This document shows positions 1-7,357 of a stretch of DNA of 8,766 bases, in pieces. This DNA is from an uncultured Bacilli bacterium (GTDB taxonomy: Bacteria > Bacillota_I > Bacilli_A > RF39 > UBA660): positions 1 to 8,766 of the forward strand of contig CALVLG010000040.1 of assembly GCA_944336815.1 (NCBI GenBank), in the 5' to 3' direction. The position numbers and the translations under genes were made by a program. The notes under the pieces are model-generated. The model was not told the origin of the DNA. It ran no database searches and saw nothing but the letters and a program-made list of their open reading frames with translations. Position 1 is the first letter of the stretch. Each line of letters opens with the position of its first letter.

Positions 1-1379
1 CCACAAACAAGACATGGACCGGTAGGTTTTTCATCATCGATAGTACAACGGCTTTTATAGTTAGTATCGTTTTTGATTTTTTCTTCGCAACATACATCAC
101 CACACCAATTTATTTTAACAAAACCAGTTTTTTCTTGGGTAAGTTTTAAAAATTCGGTATAGTCTTTTACATCATAAATATGTTCATCACGACGTTTTAA
201 AGCCCGATTATACATGTCATTTTGAATTGTTTCAAGTAAAGTTGGGATAACGTCTTTAACTTCATCAACTTTGATATTTTGTTTGGCTAGAGTATCCCTT
301 CTAACAATGGTTACTTCGTTGTTTTCTAAATCTCTTGGGCCAACTTCAAGGCGAATTGGAATTCCTTTTACTTCAGCTTCGGCAAATTTATAGCCAGGGC
401 TTTTATCAGATAGATCAATTTTGTAGGTAATATCATTTGGTAAAGCAGCAGCAATGTCATCAATTGTCTTTAATACTTTTTGATCATTTGTAATAGGAAT
501 AAAGATTAATTTTATAGGGGCGATTTTTGGTGGTAAAACTAAGCCGTGATTATCACCATGAGTCATAATAATTGCCCCGATCATTCTAGTAGAAACACCC
601 CAACTTGTTTGATATGGCGTTTTTAAAGTGTTATCTTCATCTAAGTATTTTATATCAAAGGCTTTGGCAAAATGATCACCAAAATAATGACTTGTACCAT
701 TTTGAAGAGCCACCCCATCATACATCATAGCTTCTAAAGTATAGGTCTCTTCAGCTCCGGCAAACTTTTCTTTATCTGTTTTACGACCAACTATTACAGG
801 TAGAGCAAGAATATTACGTTGAAAGTCTTCATAAACTTTTAACATTTTTAATGTTTCTTCTTTTGCTTCTTCACTTGTTTTATGCATGGTATGACCTTCT
901 TGCCACATAATTTCTCTGCTTCGTAAGAAAGGTCTAGTTGTTTTTTCCCATCTAACAATTGTACACCACTGATTATATAATTTTGGTAAATCACGATAGG
1001 ACTTAATAATGTTTTTGTAATGTTCACAAAAAAGGACTTCACTGGTTGGCCGAACACAAATTCTTTCTTCTAATTTTTCTTGGCCACCCATTGTAACCCA
1101 AGCTACTTCTGGGGCAAAGCCTTTGACATGTTCTTTTTCTTTATTTAATAAAGATTCAGGAATAAACATAGGCATTTGGACATTTTCATGGCCTAGTTTT
1201 TTAAATTCTTGATCTAGCAACCGTTCAATGTTTTCCCAAATAGCGTAGCCTAAAGGTCTAATAATCATGCTCCCTTTCATGCTGGTGTAAGAAACTAAAT
1301 CGGCTTCTCTTACAACATCAGTATACCATTTGGCAAAATCGACATCGCGATCAGTGATCTTACTCACTAACTTGGCCAT
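1..1379 (-). CDS. proS: Prolyl-tRNA synthetase, archaeal/eukaryotic type (3' end cut by window)
   Basis: This cytoplasmic class II enzyme attaches proline to tRNA-Pro using ATP. I translated it from the ATG at 1379, giving 459 full codons before the window edge. Visible parts are RPTSE at residues 110-114, class II motif 2 (R143 to the EGHT at 161-164), motif 3 around THGDNHGL (273-280), a linker to the anticodon-binding domain (about 288-390), and a C-terminal cysteine-rich domain with C426, C430, C431, C445, C456 and C459, like the zinc-binding tail of archaeal/eukaryotic ProRS. The bacterial-type editing insertion between motifs 2 and 3 is absent, which also indicates the short archaeal-like form (about 480 residues), so only some 15-20 residues should be missing. 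The start lies inside the end of xseB (20-base overlap). A strong AGGAGGG at 1388-1394, eight bases upstream, supports it. Confidence 0.96.
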   Translation of the reverse strand, partial: MAKLVSKITDRDVDFAKWYTDVVREADLVSYTSMKGSMIIRPLGYAIWENIERLLDQEFKKLGHENVQMPMFIPESLLNKEKEHVKGFAPEVAWVTMGGQEKLEERICVRPTSEVLFCEHYKNIIKSYRDLPKLYNQWCTIVRWEKTTRPFLRSREIMWQEGHTMHKTSEEAKEETLKMLKVYEDFQRNILALPVIVGRKTDKEKFAGAEETYTLEAMMYDGVALQNGTSHYFGDHFAKAFDIKYLDEDNTLKTPYQTSWGVSTRMIGAIIMTHGDNHGLVLPPKIAPIKLIFIPITNDQKVLKTIDDIAAALPNDITYKIDLSDKSPGYKFAEAEVKGIPIRLEVGPRDLENNEVTIVRRDTLAKQNIKVDEVKDVIPTLLETIQNDMYNRALKRRDEHIYDVKDYTEFLKLTQEKTGFVKINWCGDVCCEEKIKNDTNYKSRCTIDDEKPTGPCLVC

Positions 1380-1605
1380 TTTCGCTTCCCTCCTCTATGT
1401 TAAAATCAGCAAGCGTGCCATTTTCAGTTAAAATTTTATTTACTTGTTTAGTTGCTTTATCTAGTTTTTCTTGACAAATTTTAACAAGGTTCATGGCATC
1501 AGTGTATTTATTTATGGCATCTTCTAAAGGAATTTGGCCACTTTCTAAATCTTTAATTATTTTTTCTAGCTCTTCTAGAGCGTGTTCAAATGTTATTTCA
1601 GTCAT
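1360..1605 (-). CDS. xseB: Exodeoxyribonuclease VII small subunit
   Basis: XseB is the small helical subunit of exonuclease VII. It packs along the coiled-coil arm of XseA, and the complex degrades single-stranded DNA to oligonucleotides during repair and recombination. The 81-residue product has the usual family length and the diagnostic pattern FEHALEELEKII, then LESGQIPLEDAINKY, then a second helix with CQEKLDKA. The ATG at 1605 overlaps the end of xseA by eight bases and is preceded by AAAGGAG (1613-1619) at seven bases. The last 20 bases overlap the start of proS. The tail after about residue 60 is acidic and probably disordered. Order and overlap with xseA confirm the assignment; translational coupling would help keep small-subunit supply tied to the large subunit (inference). 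Confidence 0.96.
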   Translation of the reverse strand: MTEITFEHALEELEKIIKDLESGQIPLEDAINKYTDAMNLVKICQEKLDKATKQVNKILTENGTLADFNIEEGSENGQVSE

Positions 1606-2932
1606 GATATATCTCCTTTACTACTGTCTTTACACTTCCTTTAGAAAAGGAAATTTGCAAAGTATCATTTATCTTTAGTTTACTACTATCTTTTATTATT
1701 TGTCCATCTTTTTTAGTTAAGCTGTACCCTTTTTCTAAAATGTTTAAGGGATTAACTAATTTGACGGTTTGAAGAAAAAATTGTAAATCGTTTTGTTTTT
1801 TTAATAAAATCATTTGCATATTCTTGGCTAAAACTTGTTTATATTGGCTTATCTCGTTTTGTTCTTTTTGATATAAAATCATTGGATTTGTTAAAAGATA
1901 ACTTTTTTGCCAAGTATTTAAGGCTTCTTGTTTGGTTGTTAAAAAGTTTTGAATACTTTTTTGGAGATTTTCCGTTAGTAAATCAAGTTTTTGCATTTTA
2001 GTTTCATATAAAATCATTGGATTTTTCAAAACAAAACTTTCTTTTAATTTATTTATTGTATGATTTAAGTCTTGGAGTTTTTGATAAAATAAATGGTTTA
2101 TTTCTTGTTCTTTTTCTTTAAAAAGAGCTTTTACTTCCTCGGTGGTTGGGGTTGCCATTTCGGCTGCTCCAGTTGGGGTTGGGGCGCGTTTGTCAGCAAC
2201 ATAATCAGCAATGGTATAGTCAATTTCGTGGCCAACGGCACTGATAACGGGGATTTTAGAGTTATAGATGGCTCTTGCTACTTTTTCTTCATTAAAAGCC
2301 CATAAATCTTCAATTGAGCCCCCTCCCCTACCAACAATTAAAAGATCTAAATCATAGTCTTGGGCTTGGATAATGTTTTTTACAATGTCATCTTTAGCTT
2401 GTGCTCCTTGAACTAAGGAAGGAAAAAGAATTGTTTCACAGATAGGAAAACGTCTTTTAATCGTACTAATGATGTCTTTAATGGCCGCGCCTGTAGGAGC
2501 AGTAATAATACCTATTTTCATGGGAAATTTTGGTAATGGTCTTTTATGACTGGTTGCAAAAAGACCTTCAGCATGAAGTTTTTGTTTTAATTTTTCAAAT
2601 TCAACATAAAGGTTACCTAAACCATCAACCATCATTTTATCAATATATACTTGGTAGTTACCGCCAGCAGGATAAACGCTTACCCGTCCTTCAACTAAGA
2701 CATTTTGGCCATCTTCGGGGTTAAAGGTAAGTTTGGCAGCGCTGCTTTTAAACATCACGGCATTAATTCTTGAGGCATCATCTTTTAAGGTTAAATATAA
2801 ATGACCAGATGAATGCCGTTTAAAATTACTTATTTCCCCTTTTAAATAAATTTTTTGTAAATGTTCATTAGTATCAAAAAGCATTTTTAAATATTGGTTT
2901 ATTTGGGAAATTGTTATGTATTTATTATTCAT
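1598..2932 (-). CDS. xseA: Exodeoxyribonuclease VII large subunit
   Basis: XseA is the catalytic subunit of exonuclease VII, a single-strand-specific exonuclease that works with XseB. I start it at the ATG at 2932 (444 residues, MNNKYITISQ) because AAGGGG at 2940-2945 sits seven bases upstream. A further upstream ATG at 2968 would add 12 residues that only re-read the end of the preceding gene. An N-terminal OB-fold covers about residues 1-100. The nuclease core shows GRGGGSIEDLWAFNEE (201-216), SAVGHEID (231-238) and RAPTPTGAAE (249-258), all family signatures. Residues about 265-400 form the coiled-coil arm that binds XseB. It contains an internal repeat with NP pairs at 304, 349 and 394, exactly 45 residues apart. 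The C-terminal ILEKGYSL segment and small beta tail are typical. The stop is TGA, overlapping xseB by eight bases. Confidence 0.97.
   Translation of the reverse strand: MNNKYITISQINQYLKMLFDTNEHLQKIYLKGEISNFKRHSSGHLYLTLKDDASRINAVMFKSSAAKLTFNPEDGQNVLVEGRVSVYPAGGNYQVYIDKMMVDGLGNLYVEFEKLKQKLHAEGLFATSHKRPLPKFPMKIGIITAPTGAAIKDIISTIKRRFPICETILFPSLVQGAQAKDDIVKNIIQAQDYDLDLLIVGRGGGSIEDLWAFNEEKVARAIYNSKIPVISAVGHEIDYTIADYVADKRAPTPTGAAEMATPTTEEVKALFKEKEQEINHLFYQKLQDLNHTINKLKESFVLKNPMILYETKMQKLDLLTENLQKSIQNFLTTKQEALNTWQKSYLLTNPMILYQKEQNEISQYKQVLAKNMQMILLKKQNDLQFFLQTVKLVNPLNILEKGYSLTKKDGQIIKDSSKLKINDTLQISFSKGSVKTVVKEIYHD
1871..2024. repeat. Exact 19-bp direct repeat inside xseA
   Basis: The plus-strand string atataaaatcattggattt occurs at 1871-1889 and again at 2006-2024. 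The offset is 135 bases, exactly 45 codons, and both copies encode the NPMILY segment of the XseA coiled-coil arm. A third, protein-level copy (NPLNIL) follows another 45 residues on but has diverged in DNA. The pair is best read as an internal coding repeat, not a mobile or regulatory element. The flanking sequence differs, so the block is too short to call a recent duplication. Confidence 0.85.
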
Positions 2933-3779
2933 GGTTAAGCCCCTTTTCTTTTGATAAAATAACCCCAAGGTTTTGATAATGGGTCGTATAGTCTCTTATG
3001 ATGGGGGTTTTAATAGTATCGTCCACATCTTTTAAAAACGTTTCGATAAATAAAGGTGAATATTTTTCGTATAAGTCTTTAAAATAGGCTTGTTCTTCAT
3101 CATTACATTTATTTAGAAAAGCAGTAATTTGGGAGTAAGTTTTTAACTTGCTACTTTCTTCATCAGCCGAAAATTTGATTTTAAATGGATCGTTATATTG
3201 TTCATTATATAATACTATTTCTTGATAGGCATAGTTTTTAAAACTTTTTTCGGAATCAAAGACGGGCGCAAGAGCGACATTTCCATTAGTTATAACAAGG
3301 TCAAAGCCATTTATTGTCCGGTCACTTTGCATTGTAATTATGTCAATCATAAGTCTTTTTACAAGTTCTTTTTGCAGAGCTTCAATATTTTCTTTATTAA
3401 GATGATAAGTTTTTTCTAAAGCCGTTAAAAGGTCTTTTATATTAGCGTGTAAATGAGGTTCTTCGTAAACTGTTGCGAGGACTTCAGCGGCGGTTAAATA
3501 AGTTTTATTTGGCTTGCGAAATGTTTTAGTTAACTCGCCTTTAATGGGGCCAAGCGAAGCTAAAAATGTTTCAACCGTGGCCACACTTTCGTTTTGACAA
3601 ATCGTTTCCACTAGTTTTTCTTTAATATAAAAAGACGGATCTACCAGTTCTTTAAAATAATAAGTATCTGAAATAAGATATGCATGTGGAGCACTGCTCG
3701 CATGATTTTCTATTAAAAGGCCTTTTTCTAGTCCTTCAGTTAAATCTTGAAGGTTTAGTTTAGCTAAAAGATCAATCAT
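2925..3779 (-). CDS. HipA-like kinase-fold protein, function unknown
   Basis: This 284-residue soluble protein has no standard name. The centre carries what looks like the catalytic loop of the HipA/CtkA kinase superfamily: an MIDIITMQSDRTINGF segment (144-159), with D153 as candidate catalytic base and N157 as candidate metal ligand. ALAPVFDSEKSF (169-180) follows, with D175 in the place of the second metal-binding aspartate. The N-terminal 60 residues could be a reduced N-lobe: strands around HAYLIS and YYFKE with K43 as possible ATP lysine, then a helix with E54/E59. I see no glycine-rich loop, so ATP binding is uncertain. No signal peptide or membrane segment is seen. Its ATG overlaps the nusB stop as ATGA, with AAGG upstream, and its end overlaps xseA by eight bases, so it is co-translated with a transcription factor and a nuclease. 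The substrate cannot be inferred. The fold call is motif recognition by eye; no antitoxin-like HipB gene is adjacent. Confidence 0.6.
   Translation of the reverse strand: MIDLLAKLNLQDLTEGLEKGLLIENHASSAPHAYLISDTYYFKELVDPSFYIKEKLVETICQNESVATVETFLASLGPIKGELTKTFRKPNKTYLTAAEVLATVYEEPHLHANIKDLLTALEKTYHLNKENIEALQKELVKRLMIDIITMQSDRTINGFDLVITNGNVALAPVFDSEKSFKNYAYQEIVLYNEQYNDPFKIKFSADEESSKLKTYSQITAFLNKCNDEEQAYFKDLYEKYSPLFIETFLKDVDDTIKTPIIRDYTTHYQNLGVILSKEKGLNHE
2940..2945 (-). promoter_or_regulatory. Ribosome binding site deciding the xseA start
   Basis: On the minus strand AAGGGG is followed by a seven-base spacer (CTTAACC) and the ATG at 2932. The site lies inside the last codons of the upstream kinase-like gene. 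It favours the 444-residue form of XseA over the longer reading from 2968. Confidence 0.7.
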
Positions 3780-4174
3780 AATTCAGCCTTCATAAATTTG
3801 TCTAAAACCGCATTAATCATTTTTACTAAATCTTCATCAGTATATTTTTTGGCTAATTCAATGGCTTCATTTATAACGACAATGCTAGGAGTATCCATAT
3901 ATTTTAATTCGTAAATAGCCATTCTTAGGATAGCCGCGCCTGCTTTATCAAGCCGGTTAATTGGCCAATCTTTTAAGTATTTATTAGCAATTGTATCAAT
4001 TTCTTCTTCGCTTGTAACAACACCATAGACAATATCTTTGACAAATTCATTATCAATTGCGATATTCTCAGCTAAAATTTTATCTACTTCAACGGGGAGA
4101 TTATTTTGTTTTAAAATATCGATTTGATATAAACAAGTCATAATAATTTTTCTTAATTCTGAACGAGTAGTCAT
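3776..4174 (-). CDS. nusB: Transcription antitermination factor NusB
   Basis: NusB is a small all-helical RNA-binding protein. With NusE (ribosomal protein S10) it binds boxA RNA and helps RNA polymerase read through rRNA operons. The 132-residue product (from MTTRSELRK) has the typical length and the strong C-terminal family pattern: DWPINRLDKAGAAILR (69-84), then MAIYELKYMDTPSIVVINEA (85-104), ELAKKYTDED and INAVLDKF. The start is ambiguous: GTG at 4186, ATG at 4180 and ATG at 4174 are all in frame. I prefer 4174 because GGGTGGTGA at 4180-4188 then sits at a usable distance, whereas it would abut or overlap the other two starts. The stop overlaps the next gene as ATGA. It heads the five-gene overlapping block. 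No convincing promoter lies in the short gap upstream, which instead contains a terminator. Confidence 0.95.
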   Translation of the reverse strand: MTTRSELRKIIMTCLYQIDILKQNNLPVEVDKILAENIAIDNEFVKDIVYGVVTSEEEIDTIANKYLKDWPINRLDKAGAAILRMAIYELKYMDTPSIVVINEAIELAKKYTDEDLVKMINAVLDKFMKAEL

Positions 4175-4179
4175 CTTCA

Positions 4180-4188
4180 TCACCACCC
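4180..4188 (-). promoter_or_regulatory. Ribosome binding site favouring the 4174 start of nusB
   Basis: On the minus strand GGGTGGTGA lies five bases before the ATG at 4174 (eight if only GGTGG is counted). It overlaps the alternative starts at 4186 and 4180, which would then have no ribosome binding site of their own. Confidence 0.5.
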
Positions 4189-4198
4189 ATATTTTAAC

Positions 4199-4234
4199 AA
4201 AAAAAAAGAAGTATTGCTACCTTTTTACACTTCT
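4199..4234 (-). terminator. Rho-independent terminator after the mutS-coupled gene
   Basis: On the minus strand an eight-pair stem is formed by AGAAGTGT (4234-4227) and ATACTTCT (4214-4207), with one G-U pair and a 12-base loop, followed by a run of eight T (4206-4199). The upstream arm includes the stop codon of the 168-residue gene. The stem is modest in G+C, so efficiency may be partial. The nusB start codon lies only 25 bases downstream. Confidence 0.75.
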
Positions 4235-4731
4235 AATTTTCTAATTCGTTTAAATTCTTTAGTTGGAATAGCAAATTTATTGGTCATGATAAATTTTAAA
4301 AGTAAATCATCTTCAAGTTGCTCTTGATATTCATCTAAAAAAGCTTGATTACGGAATAAGATAAATTTATTAAAATCATCATAAAACTTTTCGTAACTTT
4401 GAAAAGTTTCTAGGACATTCTTGCCGGTATGTTTTAGAAGAAGATATTTTCTTTTATGGATAATCTTGTAAGTACCATCTTCATTTTTCTTGATTTTAGT
4501 AATAATTGGAAATTGAACCAAAACATTATTTTCAATTGTTTGAGGAATTTTCATAGCTACTAGAAACTCATTAAATGCGGTGCCATCATCTAAAACTTTG
4601 GTAGCTAAGAAAGTAGCTGGTAAGAGGTTTCGCATATCTAAATAAATATTTGCTTTTTGGATATAATTTCGGGCTTCGCATATTTTTTGCACGCCCGCAT
4701 TAAAAATGGCTTCTTTTTGTTTTTGTTTCAT
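4225..4731 (-). CDS. Unrecognised protein coupled to mutS
   Basis: I do not recognise this 168-residue protein. It begins two bases after the mutS stop, with GGAGAA about eight bases upstream and lying inside the mutS end, so it is almost certainly translated from the mutS message. It looks soluble: no signal peptide and no membrane helix. The N-terminus is basic (MKQKQKEAIF), followed by a probable helix to residue 35, a mixed segment, then likely beta strands around NNVLVQFPIITKI (68-80) and YKIIHKRKYLLLK (88-100). The C-terminal half is charged and probably helical (FYDDFNKFILF, EYQEQLEDDLLLK), with a basic end. There is one cysteine (C18). The basic patches would suit nucleic-acid binding, but no catalytic motif is visible. 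It is not MutL, which has an N-terminal GHKL ATPase and is much longer. The terminator overlaps its stop. Confidence 0.85.
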   Translation of the reverse strand: MKQKQKEAIFNAGVQKICEARNYIQKANIYLDMRNLLPATFLATKVLDDGTAFNEFLVAMKIPQTIENNVLVQFPIITKIKKNEDGTYKIIHKRKYLLLKHTGKNVLETFQSYEKFYDDFNKFILFRNQAFLDEYQEQLEDDLLLKFIMTNKFAIPTKEFKRIRKLEV

Positions 4732-4733
4732 TA

Positions 4734-7286
4734 CTATTCTCCGTTTCTTTCTTTTTCGCTAATTTTTTTTAAGGCAAATAAAGTATTAATTGCTTCCATC
4801 GGGGTTATTCTTAATGGGTCAATTTCTTTTAATTTATCTCTTAATTCATCATGGTTATCGTCTGGAAACTCCATGACAAGTTGAATTTGTTCTTCGCTTT
4901 TATTTTTAAGAGGCTTTTTTTCATATACACTTAAAATATGCATAGCATCATTTATAATATCTTCAGGTAAGCCTGCTAGTTTGGCCACATGGATACCATA
5001 GCTTTTATCGACTGCCCCATTTTTAATTTTATGTAAGAAAGTTATTTGGCCATCACTTTCTAAGGCGCTGACATGAACATTTTTGATACTAGGAATTTTT
5101 TCTTCTAAAACAGTTAGTTCATGATAATGGGTGGAAAATAAGGTTTTGGCTCTTATTTTGGTACTAACATATTTTAAAATGGCTTCAGCTAAGCTCATGC
5201 CATCATAAGTGGCTGTTCCTCTTCCTAATTCATCAAATAAAATCAAACTATCTTCGGTAGCATTAACAATAGCGTTTTTAGCTTCTTTCATTTCAACCAT
5301 AAAAGTTGATTCACCACTTACTAAGTCATCACTGGCACCAATGCGAGTAAATATTTTATCAATAATAGGTAGATTAGCTTTACTAGCTGGGACAAAACTT
5401 CCCATTTGGGCTAAGATAATAATGATTGCTAGTTGGCGCATATAAGTTGATTTACCACTCATATTAGGTCCTGTTATTAAAAGAGTATTAATAGATGCAT
5501 CCATGATACAGTCATTAGCAACATATTCCATATTGCTTACTTTTTCAATAACTGGATGGCGGCCATTTTTAATTTCAATAATATGTTCATGATTAATGCT
5601 TGGTTTAACTAAGTGGTATTCTTCCGCACAAACAGCAAGAGATGTTAAAGCATCAATTGTAGCTAAACAATCTGCGGTATCTTTAAGTTCTAATAGTTCT
5701 TTTTTTACAATATCTTTTATTTCTAAAAACATATTATATTCCATTTCCACTATTTTTTCTTCCGCATTTAATATTAAGGCTTCTTTTTCTTTTAGCTCAG
5801 GACTAATATATCTTTCGGCATTTGTAAGAGTTTGTCTTCGTTCCCAATGAAAGTCTTCACTCACGTTTTGAAGTTGACCTTTAGTTACTTCAATATAATA
5901 ACCAAATACTTTGTTATACCCTACTTTTAAGTTTTTAATACCAGTTTCTTCTTTTAGTTTGTTTTCAAAACTAGCAATAAAGTCTTTACCACCACTGCGG
6001 ATACTTTTTAATTCATCTAATTCTTTATTATAGCCTTCTTTAATTAAGTAGCCTTCTTTGATAGTAACTGGCGGGTCTTCATAGATAGCTTTTTCTAAAA
6101 GTTCATATAATTTTTGATGGGTTTTTAAAGGATAATCAAAATGAAGTTCATCAATAATTCGTTTAATTTCCGGTAATACTTCTAAACTTTTCTTTAATTG
6201 TAATAAGTCTCTTCCGTTTAACGAACCACACGTAACTTTACCACATAGTCTTTCTAAATCATATATTTCATATAAGTTATCTCGAAGTTGTTCTTTTAAA
6301 ATAAATTCTGTATTTAATTTTTCAATTTTAGCATAACGATCAAGAATTTTAGTTTCGTTTTTTAAAGGGTGCATCAACCATTGTTTTATTTTTCTAGAAC
6401 CCATACTGGTTTTAGTTTTATCAATAAGCCAAAGAAGGGAAAAAGTTCTTTCTTTTAAACGAAGGGTTTCAATAAGTTCTAAATTACGAACGGTGTGAAC
6501 ATCCATTTCTAAGTAATCGTCTTCATATATAATGGTTGCTTCTTTTAAATGGCTTAAATCTTTTAATTCTTTAACAACTAGGTAATATAAAAGGGTTTGG
6601 ATAGCTTCAATGTAATGGGCATCTTCAATATTGGCATAGATAGATTGATATTGATTGGTTAATTTTTCAGCTGAAAAAGATAATTCGATTCCATACGTTC
6701 CTTTTAAGGTTTTTATTAGTTCTATATCGTCATGATTGGGCAAGATGACTTCTAATATGCCCATATTTAAAACTAAACTAAGTAATTTATCTAGTTCATG
6801 CGGTATATTAGAAACGAATATGTCACCGGTGGAAATATCTGCATAGCAAATAGTATACATGTAAGTATAATCGATAATAGTAGCAATGTAATGGTTATTG
6901 TGTTCGTTTAATAATTCTAAATCAGCAATTGTCCCTTTACTGATTACTTGAATAACGCCCCTTTTTACCATGCCTTTAGTGTTTTTTGGATCTTCTAATT
7001 GTTCACAGATAGCTACTTTGTAGCCTTTGTTTACTAATTTTTCAATATATGGTTTAACAGAATGAAAAGGAACTCCACACATTGGCACACGTTCTTCTAA
7101 GCCGGCATTTTTACCGGTTAAGGTTAGTTCTAATTCCCGCGAAGCGGTAAGACCATCTTCAAAGAAAAGTTCATAAAAATCACCAATGCGGTAAAATAAA
7201 AGTTCTTCTTCATAATCTTTTTTTATATCCATGTATTGTTTCATCATTGGACTTAATTCTTCATAATTTACTTCATTACGTTTCAC
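4734..7286 (-). CDS. mutS: DNA mismatch repair protein MutS
   Basis: MutS recognises mismatches and small loops in newly replicated DNA and, as an ATP-dependent sliding clamp, recruits MutL. The 850-residue product is full length for MutS1. The mismatch-reading motif GDFYEL gives F37-Y38-E39. The connector, core and clamp domains cover about 120-580. The ATPase shows Walker A GPNMSGKST (606-614), the ASDDLVSGESTFMVEM segment (651-666), Walker B LILFDELGRGT (681-691, D685/E686) and STHYHEL (718-724). A QLVMEF string at 802-807 may be a degenerate beta-clamp-binding motif. The C-terminal TPMEAINTLFALK helix is family-typical. It is not MutS2, since it has the N-terminal mismatch domain and no Smr domain. 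The start is GTG at 7286, six bases after AGGTGG (7293-7298). An extended -10 promoter lies just upstream. No mutL follows within the window. Confidence 0.98.
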   Translation of the reverse strand: MKRNEVNYEELSPMMKQYMDIKKDYEEELLFYRIGDFYELFFEDGLTASRELELTLTGKNAGLEERVPMCGVPFHSVKPYIEKLVNKGYKVAICEQLEDPKNTKGMVKRGVIQVISKGTIADLELLNEHNNHYIATIIDYTYMYTICYADISTGDIFVSNIPHELDKLLSLVLNMGILEVILPNHDDIELIKTLKGTYGIELSFSAEKLTNQYQSIYANIEDAHYIEAIQTLLYYLVVKELKDLSHLKEATIIYEDDYLEMDVHTVRNLELIETLRLKERTFSLLWLIDKTKTSMGSRKIKQWLMHPLKNETKILDRYAKIEKLNTEFILKEQLRDNLYEIYDLERLCGKVTCGSLNGRDLLQLKKSLEVLPEIKRIIDELHFDYPLKTHQKLYELLEKAIYEDPPVTIKEGYLIKEGYNKELDELKSIRSGGKDFIASFENKLKEETGIKNLKVGYNKVFGYYIEVTKGQLQNVSEDFHWERRQTLTNAERYISPELKEKEALILNAEEKIVEMEYNMFLEIKDIVKKELLELKDTADCLATIDALTSLAVCAEEYHLVKPSINHEHIIEIKNGRHPVIEKVSNMEYVANDCIMDASINTLLITGPNMSGKSTYMRQLAIIIILAQMGSFVPASKANLPIIDKIFTRIGASDDLVSGESTFMVEMKEAKNAIVNATEDSLILFDELGRGTATYDGMSLAEAILKYVSTKIRAKTLFSTHYHELTVLEEKIPSIKNVHVSALESDGQITFLHKIKNGAVDKSYGIHVAKLAGLPEDIINDAMHILSVYEKKPLKNKSEEQIQLVMEFPDDNHDELRDKLKEIDPLRITPMEAINTLFALKKISEKERNGE

Positions 7287-7306
7287 TTCTAACCACCTGT
7301 ATTCGC

Positions 7307-7315
7307 ATTATAACA
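7307..7315 (-). promoter_or_regulatory. Extended -10 promoter of mutS
   Basis: On the minus strand TGTTATAAT contains a perfect TATAAT (7312-7307) with the TGn extension of extended -10 promoters (TGT at 7315-7313). No good TTGACA match lies 16-18 bases upstream, which fits an extended -10 type that depends little on a -35. Transcription would begin near 7300, leaving a leader of only about 15 bases before the GTG at 7286, just enough for the AGGTGG ribosome binding site. Confidence 0.65.
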
Positions 7316-7357
7316 CAAAAGATTAGAAAATACTTTATTTTGACCACAAAAAAAGCT

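Noticed and set aside
848..1057. Minus-strand open frame of 69 codons
   Set aside because: It lies in another frame of the well-supported proS gene, has no ribosome binding site and no recognisable protein.
2093..2305. Plus-strand open frame opposite xseA
   Set aside because: Low-complexity phenylalanine- and glycine-rich translation, antisense to conserved XseA nuclease motifs.
2925..3779. Classical HipBA toxin-antitoxin module
   Set aside because: No HipB-like helix-turn-helix gene is adjacent, and the gene is embedded in a housekeeping operon.
4191..4196. TAAAAT as a -10 element for nusB
   Set aside because: It would start transcription inside or after the ribosome binding site, and there is no -35 at the right distance.
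5209..5850. Plus-strand open frames opposite mutS
   Set aside because: They run antisense to conserved MutS core and ATPase motifs and reflect the AT-rich codon pattern; no start signals or family features.
7327..7341. Inverted repeat aaaata/tatttt as a terminator after the GDPD gene
   Set aside because: The stem is six A-T pairs with a three-base loop and is not followed by a T run, so termination is not supported.
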